From assembly GCA_024349245.1 (NCBI GenBank), contig JALDNG010000026.1, forward strand, positions 2,862,501 to 2,926,500: a DNA stretch of 64,000 nt, read 5' to 3'. The DNA is from Neodontobutis hainanensis (Eukaryota; Chordata; Actinopteri; Gobiiformes; Odontobutidae). Shown here piece after piece: positions 57,211 through 64,000 of the stretch (its first letter is position 1; every line of letters begins with the position of its first letter). The translations under genes and the position numbers were made by a program. Below the pieces are notes generated by a model that saw only the letters and a list, made by a program, of their open reading frames with translations, searched no databases and had not been told where the DNA came from.

Positions 57211-59290
57211 TTAAGTCTGGGTTTGAAAGTAGAGAAGTTTGCGGAGGAAGTTAAAAGAGCCAGGCATTTGTTTGTAAAGACCTTTTGCAGAATTCTGGGA
57301 AACCGTAGCATTCACCTGAAAATAATAAATTGTTATAAAAATGTATATGATATAATTATAAAAAAAACAATAAATATTACAATAAAAAAAAGCTCACCAT
57401 CATTAAGATTCTGACTAAGTCATCTGTGGCAGCCTTTTCAGCAAGAATTTGGTCTAATGTTTCAACATACCAGGAACCAGACAGGGTCTGTCTCCAGGAT
57501 ACATAACCTACATTTGGCAAATAATCAGAAATATTCATGTTAATGACTGTACTGTCAGTAAGTAATCCAAACACAAGTGTCTGAGTAAAATGCACACACA
57601 AACCAGGAAATGTTGAGTACGACACCAGAATGTCACTTGGTGTGGGCAGAGAGGTTCTAGCATCTGGCTCATCAGACATGCTCAAAGAGTCACTGCTAGA
57701 CGAAGTTGGTATAGCATCCGTCTGGTCATCAGCTCCACTGATGGGTGGCTTGATGTCATCAGGAGAGACCTCAAAACCTATGTCTTTTTCACCTGAAAGA
57801 CATATGGAATAAGATATGACACAAGACCTAGACTGGCAAAAGAGGTAAAAGCCTAATGAGAGTGTTAGTGGATTAACTACCTCCTCCACAGGCCTGGATA
57901 AAAAAGAGTTTTGGCTTTCCTTGTAAAGATGGGCAGTGCTGACCATTGAGGCAGCTGGTTATGTGTTGGACAGGGACATATTGTCCATCCACACCATACA
58001 CAGCCCCAGGAAAACGGTTATGACTCACCTGTGAACATGCCAAGCATTAGATTTTTTTTATACACAAATTTGTGCAAAATATAAATATTAAGATATTTTA
58101 TACAGTATATAATTTGTTTGATTTTATTTGTGCATCCTACCTCTGTCCCGTGGGACAGAATGATAACCACACAACAGTCATACTGGGAATGGTCTTTCTT
58201 AGCTAAAGCTGAAAACTCATGTCTGATTTCCTGAAACCAAAAATAATAGTCACATCAAAATTAGAACTTTTAAGTTAGAAGTTGCTAAAATAAAAATAAA
58301 AAAGTTTTTTTTACTTTCTGTTTCAGGTTTGTCTTGACTTGAACAATAAAGTTGAAAGCCTTGAATCGTTTCTCCAGTTTGTCACAGTCAATGTTGGAGC
58401 CTGTGCGGTTGATAAGCTCACATTGAGGTTCAAAGTCCATGTTGTTGATAATAAGGCAAATGCCACATGGACTAGCATCCATTTTATAAATCTGTCATAC
58501 ACATGTAGGAAAGTAACAACAAACAGAAGAAATGCAATCAAAATACATTTGCCATTTGATAATTGAAAGTATGTAACCTGTACGTTGTCCTGTTGAGTTC
58601 TGAGTACTGGCTTTGGTTTTGGGACTTCCTTCTCAGGAGCTGTGAGACAACCAGTAATACTCATAAAATGATGGTGATCGCATGATCAAGAAAGTGCAAT
58701 GCTTAGCTTACATGTATTAAAAAGTGGAGTGGTAGCCACATGTATTGGATAGACAGGTGTAATGTTTGTTCTTTGATCATTGACATCCTTTGGAGACACT
58801 GTTGAACACACATGAGCATTACAGGCATACTTGGAATTATACAAAAATATAGAAAAAAGGGACCCACCCACTGGAAGAGACTGGAAAGCAGGACGGACCA
58901 CCTGAGGGAGGGCTGAAGGCTGTATCGAAGGCAGGGGTGCTCCATTCTCTAGGAACTGTAGCAAACTGTGTTGACCAGTCTCCTGCAAGCTCTCCAGAAA
59001 TAAAGGAAAGGCCCGGCTCCCACGGGTCTCTAAGTTGATGACTAACTGTCGTGCCTGGTCTCTTCTGGTCCCTGAACTCTGACAGACAGAATCCTAAATA
59101 TCAGATCACAGCATAGAAAACAAACTTGATAAACAAAATATATTTATAGCTGGCTTACCTTAATCTCGTCAATCATGTCTTGTGTGAAAACTCCCTTTTC
59201 CATGAGGCAGCCATAGAGATTTGAAAGTTCTAGGTCTGTCACAAGGTTTATCCTGTTGCGTTGAAGAATTTTTTTGTGTCTTTCGTCCAT
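57211..59290 (-). CDS. casp9: Caspase-9, initiator caspase
   Basis: Apoptosis initiator protease activated on the Apaf-1 apoptosome. Ten exons in transcription order: 59159-59290, 58868-59093, 58712-58798, 58578-58639, 58315-58491, 58141-58230, 57881-58028, 57604-57792, 57398-57507, 57211-57315. All GT-AG, 441 aa. Residues 1 to about 95 form the CARD (RINLVTDLELSNLYGCLMEK through FPLFLESLQETG). A linker follows, then the p20 domain with RTGSNIDCDKL, CCVVIILSHG (catalytic His) and FFIQACGGG (catalytic Cys), the interdomain linker rich in Asp and Ser, and p10 with SLPTPSDILVSYSTFPG and SGSWYVETLD. The active-site QACGG is the caspase-9 form. It is divergent to dnajc16, as in human 1p36. No broken residue was noticed. 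Confidence 0.97.
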
Positions 59291-60191
59291 TCTTCGTTCA
59301 GGAAATACACCTCAAATAGTCAAAGAATAGTTTAAAAAGACAGCAACTGTCAAATTAACAATATATAACACCAACAAAAAGATACATCGCAAAACTTACG
59401 AAATAAATTTTGTATAAATGCTAATCCTCATTCAAAGATTGGTTTCCCTTTTGTTTATCGTTTCTGTACTGGGTTCTGTACGTTGTGCATTTCCGTGTTT
59501 ACATCATCGCTTGCTGTTATTGGTCAGGTGAAAGAGCGCAGGGGCGAGAGGCGTTTACTTTATGTCAACGCAGGTTACGGTTGTACAGCTCCAGAGACAG
59601 GACTGTGAAACGGAGTTTTGTCTAAAAATGGCGGCGCGCTAAATAATAAACCGAGCGCACCCAAATATAGCTGATACTCAAACTCCCTAAATTGCTTTCG
59701 ACTTGTCTCTAACAACCCTCCTAGCAGCTGCAGGTTGTGTGCTTGCTGTTTGCTGGAAGAACAATGGGATGCTGCTGAACACACCCCTTTTAAAAATCTA
59801 TCTCTTTATGTCAGCTTTTACCAACGAGACCAAATAGCCCAACGCTATCCAAAATGAGGCGGTGCAGCGGGTGACCATATTTTTGTGAGGTGACTGAAAA
59901 TTTTAGCGGCGTTGTGTTGAGGCAGCTAGCATCTGTAGCAAATAATAACACAGAAACAACATAACTGTAATTAAATGTTTATTAAGCATTTATACGATTG
60001 ATCTAGTTAGTCATTAAACCTCAAGAGAGTGAAATGTACAAACCTTTATGCAAATAATAGATATCATCAAGAGACTGGTTTCAAGTTTGTAAAAAAAAAA
60101 AAAACAATCAAAAATGTGTCAGATCCAAACATGTCATTTTTTTAACAAAGTAAAACGTAATTGTCTTTCCGATGTGTCAAAGGTTGCTGTG
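59291..60191. promoter_or_regulatory. Divergent casp9-dnajc16 promoter region
   Basis: 0.9 kb separates the two start codons. A core of raised GC content at about 59480-59650 contains an inverted CCAAT box (TTATTGGTCAGG at 59517) and an AAAATGGCGGCGCGC element (59626) matching the YY1 consensus, with no TATA box nearby. This is a typical housekeeping bidirectional promoter layout. Transcription starts and 5' UTR exons are not determined. Confidence 0.5.
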
Positions 60192-63100
60192 ATGGCGTTG
60201 TTTAAGAGGTGTCTGCCACTGGCTCAAGTGGTAGTCCTCTTAGTGCTTCTGACAGGATCTACTAATGCTGGACCTGAGATGGACCCTTACAAGATTTTGG
60301 GACTAACCAGGAGTGCAAGCCAGGCTGAGATCAAGAAGGTCTACAAGCGCCTGGCAAAAGAATGGCAAGTATTGTGGCACATAGTATTGGCAGGTGTCTT
60401 ACACCTCCATTCTTACGTTAGAGTGATGCAGATGTGTCAGTGACGTGATGCCCAGGTTACTAATTCCCTAAGCAATTTATTTTAAGTTTTCTAATAAAAA
60501 GGTTTAATATTGTTTAAATATAATAATCTCTCATAACTTTCATGATCCTTGTTGATAATTATATAATAAACACAGTATTAGCTGTTTTTTTATTGAATCA
60601 AAGTTGTAAATGGCATTTGGTAAAACTGTTCTTGCTTGAAGAAATAAAGAAAACTCCCTGATAAAATGATCAAATGTGATTAAAAATCATCAGTTTTTTT
60701 TTTCTTTGGCATATTACTTAAGGTCTTAGAAAAAAACATATAAAAGTATTTACATGATGGATCATTTAAAAACATTATTAATAACAAACACATTTTGATC
60801 CGCAAAGACTAATTTCAATTAAAGTCATTTGGCAAAACAAAGATTAGAGGCCATTTTGAACTGTTGCCTGAAGCACAGTGGCATTTGATGACATTACTTA
60901 GGGCTCCCTGAGGACCTGTCGAGTTGGAGGTATGTTTAAATTTTGCTTCTCAATTTACCTTAATTTTAACTTTTCTAAGCATAGTAGCATGTGTCACAGA
61001 TATGTCATACAGATAAATGATAATCATTTGGTAAAACGTTTAAAAAAGTGTTTATATTAATACTTTTACACAATACTACTTTAGAAACATTTAATTTAAA
61101 GTTTTCAAATCAACGCTAATGTCAGTGTTGCTAATAGTAGGCCAACCAAATGCCTTTTAGGGATGACAAAATATAAAATGTCATTCGGCAAAACAAAATT
61201 TGTCAAATTGTAAAAATGTCCAAAAGACATGTAGTTATCCCAAATGACATAGGGCTTGTTAATGATTATTTTATCTATTTATGTTTATAATTTTTTTTAA
61301 TTTTCAAATGTAAATAGAGGCTGTATAAATAACCTGAATATATTTTTAGGTTTTAATACATACTTTTGTGCATGTTCATACTGTCTTCAATCTTAAGAAT
61401 TTAGTAGTCCGATATGGCTGATTTCAGATTTTGTTGTTCTGCTTGAACCTAAAATCAGCCATATCGGCCCATTGCAAGAGGGAAACCAATAAAATGAACT
61501 GGAATAACGCCAAGGTCATCAGTGCCAAAAGTAACAAATACCTTCGCTGGTTTAGAGAGGCCATTGAGATTCAAAATAAGGGGAATAAGAAGCATAAACT
61601 GTCCCAGGTATGGGATAGGGTGAAGACCCTATCCCATACCTGGGACATGATCCTGGAGAAGGAATCAGATAGTAGAGGGTGTAAGCTCTCCCTACTGTAT
61701 TGTAAAACATCGTTAGATGGCTTCAAGACTTGTCACAAAACCATCATGTGATACTTTTGGCAAAGACAGAAAGTAGCCGAAACTAGTTGAGCAGGTAAAC
61801 AAGCTTGTATTTCTCTGTAAAAAGAAAAGTATTCTTAATAACTGATTTTAATACATGTTTAAGTAAATTCAATTTATCTTTACATTTTAACAATTTCCTC
61901 TTTCCAGCAAGTAGAGAGTGGTACGTTTTTGTGCCAAGATAAATGCAGATCCTGCTGCTAGAAAGGAGAGACTAGACAAGAGGTGAGACTGGACAGAGCG
62001 GGTGGTGGTCTCTCTTTTTAAGAAGGGGTACCGAGTGTTCCAACTACAGAGAGATTACACTCCTCGGCCTCACGAGAAATCTATTCCAGGGTACTGGAGA
62101 GGAGAATTCAGCTGATAGTCGAACCTCAGATCCAGGAGGAACAGTGTAGTGGTTATCCTGGTCCTGAAACACTGGACCAGCTGTATACCCTGTCCAGGTG
62201 GCTGGAGGGTTCATGAGAGTTTGTCCAACCAGTCCACTTGTGCTTTGTGGATCTGGAGAAGAGACTTTTGATTGTGTCCCTCATGTCCTGTGGGCGGTTC
62301 TCTTGGAGTATGGGGTCCGGGGCCCTTTAAGGCCTGTCCAGTCTCTGTACAACTGGAGCAGGAGCTTGGTTCTCATTGCAGGCAGTAAGTCTGACCTGTT
62401 ACCCAGTCTGTCATGGTGAAGAAGAAGATCTCAATTTACCAGTTGATCTACGTTCCTACTCTCTCCTTTGGCTCATGACCAAATGGAAGAGATCTCAGAT
62501 ACAGAAGACTTTTGATAATTTGGAATTAATCTTGATAGATGACACCGAATTACCTTAAAAGACAAAATGTATAATATTTGTAGCTACAGTGTAAAAATTC
62601 TGCAAGTTGCTATAGATAACTTGTTAATAAACGGATGGGCTATTTAATAATTTTTTTTGCCATTTTAAAATTCTAAAACATCACTGACCCAGTTGCTTAA
62701 AATTATATGTTTGGTTAGTTTAGGTTATCTTTCCTAATCACTATTAAACTTTTCAGGCATCCTGACAAAAACAAAAGTCCAGGCGCTGAAGACATGTTTA
62801 TCAAAATTACCAAATCATATGAGGTCAGTTTTTTTTTTAATAGTAACAGTTTACTCACATTAAAATCTCTATGATATAAATATATTTACTGTTTGAAATC
62901 TAGATTCTTTCCAATGAGGATAAACGTGCCAATTATGACCGGTATGGACAAACTGATGACACCCAGCCATACGGCAGTGGGCGTTATGGACACCGCCATG
63001 ACAGCTTTTACTTTGATGAGTCCTTCTTCAACTTTCCTTTCAATAGCAAGAACCACAGAGACTTTGCTGACAGCAAGTACACATTGCACTTTAACCAGTA

Positions 63101-63938
63101 TGTTAAAGATGTGGTGCCTGACAGCTTTAAGAGGCCATACCTGATCAAGATCACCTCAGACTGGTGCTTCAGCTGCATCCACATTGAGCCAGTGTGGAAA
63201 GAGGTGGTGCAGGAGATGGAGACTTTAGGTTTGTTCTAGAAATACTACATATTTGAATGGATATGCAAATTATGAATATAATGGTATTTGTTTATGTGCT
63301 GTCTTAACAGGGGTTGGAATAGGTGTAGTTGATGTAGGTTATGAGAGACGCTTAGCCAATCATCTTGGTGCGCATCGCACTCCATCATTACTTGGAGTGA
63401 TCAATGGAAAAGTGACATTTTTCCATTATGCTGTAGCAAAGGAGCATCTTCGGCAGTTTGTAGAAGATCTTCTCCCTCAAAGACTTGTAGAATGGGTACA
63501 TTTGTACTACAGATAAGCAGCACTTATAAACAATTATTTATTTATTTTAATTTGAGCTTAACTTAGTGAAAATGACCAATTCAATTTTTGGTTTTGCAGG
63601 TCACTGACAAGAACGATTTGCATTTTTTGAATAGTTGGCATGAACTCAACAAACCACATGTGCTGCTCTTTGATCAAGTGCCTTCAGTTCCTCTACTGTA
63701 CAAAGTAGGTATTTTGTAGGAAATCATTTTTAATGATCTTACTTTTTACTTACATGTTACTATCTTTTTATCTCTGCAGCTGACTGCGTTTGCCTACAAA
63801 GACAGTTTACAGTTTGGTTATGTGGACCAAGGACTGTCAGAAACTTCAGATCTGCAGAAAAAGTTCAACATCAACACTTATGCTCCAACCATGCTAGTTT
63901 TTAAAGAGAACACAGATAAGCCAGCTGACATCATACAA
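60192..63938 (+). CDS. dnajc16: DnaJ homolog subfamily C member 16, partial (runs off the window)
   Basis: ER-membrane J-domain protein with thioredoxin-like domains (ERdj8). Exons seen: 60192-60364, 62757-62823, 62904-63228, 63311-63495, 63600-63704, 63780-63938; the last donor GTAAAC shows the gene continues past 64000. A signal peptide (VVVLLVLLTGSTNAG) is followed by the J domain (DPYKILGLTRSASQAEIKKV; HPD split across intron 1 as W|HPDKNK; ILSNEDKRANYD), then the thioredoxin-like domain with TSDWCFSCIHIEPVWKEV and RTPSLLGVINGKV. The start at 60192 sits in GTGATGG. Intron 1 begins with GC, not GT: only a GC-AG junction keeps HPD in frame. That intron is 2.4 kb and contains Penelope-like and LINE fragments. 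Confidence 0.96.
61409..61760 (+). mobile_element. Penelope-like C-terminal fragment in dnajc16 intron 1
   Basis: The plus-strand frame 61431-61751 contains RETNKMNWNNAKVISAKSNK, RWFREAIEIQNKG and KTLSHTWDMIL, resembling the end of the endonuclease region of Penelope-like elements in fish. The remainder of the element is absent. Two perfect inverted repeats (61409-61467 and 61600-61647) lie in it. Confidence 0.45.
61600..61647. repeat. Perfect 22-bp inverted repeat with 4-nt loop
   Basis: Arms 61600-61621 and 61626-61647 are exact reverse complements around GAAG. It would form a stable hairpin in RNA or a cruciform in DNA. Confidence 0.95.
61965..62445 (+). mobile_element. LINE reverse-transcriptase fragment in dnajc16 intron 1
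   Basis: Several plus-strand frames together show VVSLFKKG, FVDLEK-like (CTTTGTGGATCTGGAGAAG), CVPHVLWAVLLEYGVRGPLR, QSLYNWSRSLVLIAGSKSDL, the RT fingers-palm region of the LINE family whose C-terminus lies at 47.2-48.2 kb. Frames are broken and the element is dead. Confidence 0.7.
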
Positions 63939-64000
63939 GTAAACTATAATCATCAGGGGACACAATATTTATAATTTTGCTCAAGTTTCACATTTTAAAA

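Overview
The window is nuclear DNA from a ray-finned (teleost) fish. Its genes have short exons with GT-AG introns, the conserved genes match vertebrate families, and the spaces between genes are filled with fish-type retroelements and DNA transposons (tRNA-derived SINEs, L2-like LINEs, a restriction-like-endonuclease LINE, DIRS, Penelope-like elements, Tc1, hAT, and a decayed endogenous retrovirus). The species cannot be fixed from the sequence alone.

Left edge (1-7.4 kb, + strand): tafazzin (taz; 10 coding exons, 262 aa) followed tail-to-head by atp6ap1 (V-ATPase accessory subunit Ac45; 11 coding exons, 486 aa). The same pair is adjacent in human Xq28. Right edge (57.2-64 kb): casp9 (caspase-9; minus strand, 10 coding exons, 441 aa) and dnajc16 (plus strand, running off the window) diverge from a 0.9-kb intergenic region. 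This pair is also adjacent and divergent in human 1p36.

Between these conserved blocks lies a tandem array of L-rhamnose-binding lectin (RBL/SUEL-domain) genes, all on the minus strand. Four have complete or nearly complete open exon sets: RBL-A 7.66-10.63 kb, RBL-B 42.74-44.29 kb, RBL-C 50.22-51.57 kb and RBL-D 52.02-55.02 kb. At least four decayed fragments lie at 15.0, 32.1, 45.2 and 46.2-46.8 kb. The genes share one plan: a two-exon signal peptide, then two galactose/rhamnose-binding lectin domains, each with YGR and DPC...KYL motifs. RBL proteins are secreted or granule-stored lectins that bind rhamnose/galactose-type glycans on microbes and act in innate defence. RBL-B is a recent copy of RBL-A, and the copied block carries the 3' end of the atp6ap1 transcription unit with it, which fixes the direction of duplication.

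The 32 kb between RBL-A and RBL-B (10.7-42.4 kb) is nearly all mobile DNA: a Penelope-like element broken by SINEs (11.3-14.6), nested Tc1 and hAT relics (15.8-18.3), a nearly complete minus-strand RLE-type LINE (19.5-22.6), a DIRS-like element lacking its reverse-transcriptase segment (23.8-26.1), an unclassified roughly 1-kb tandem repeat (27.1-28.7), a perfectly bounded foldback/MITE (31.15-31.79), an L2-like LINE with an ORF1 esterase remnant (32.8-36.5), an endogenous retrovirus relic with a 3' LTR (about 36.9-40.7), and a second L2-like LINE copy in inverted orientation (40.8-41.9). Smaller LINE and SINE pieces interrupt the lectin cluster (47.2-50.2, 53.2-54.3) and the first intron of dnajc16 (61.4-62.5).

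No CRISPR array, prokaryotic operon, rRNA or genuine tRNA gene was seen. The most informative content is the birth-and-death history of the lectin array inside a transposon-dense interval bracketed by two ancient conserved gene pairs.
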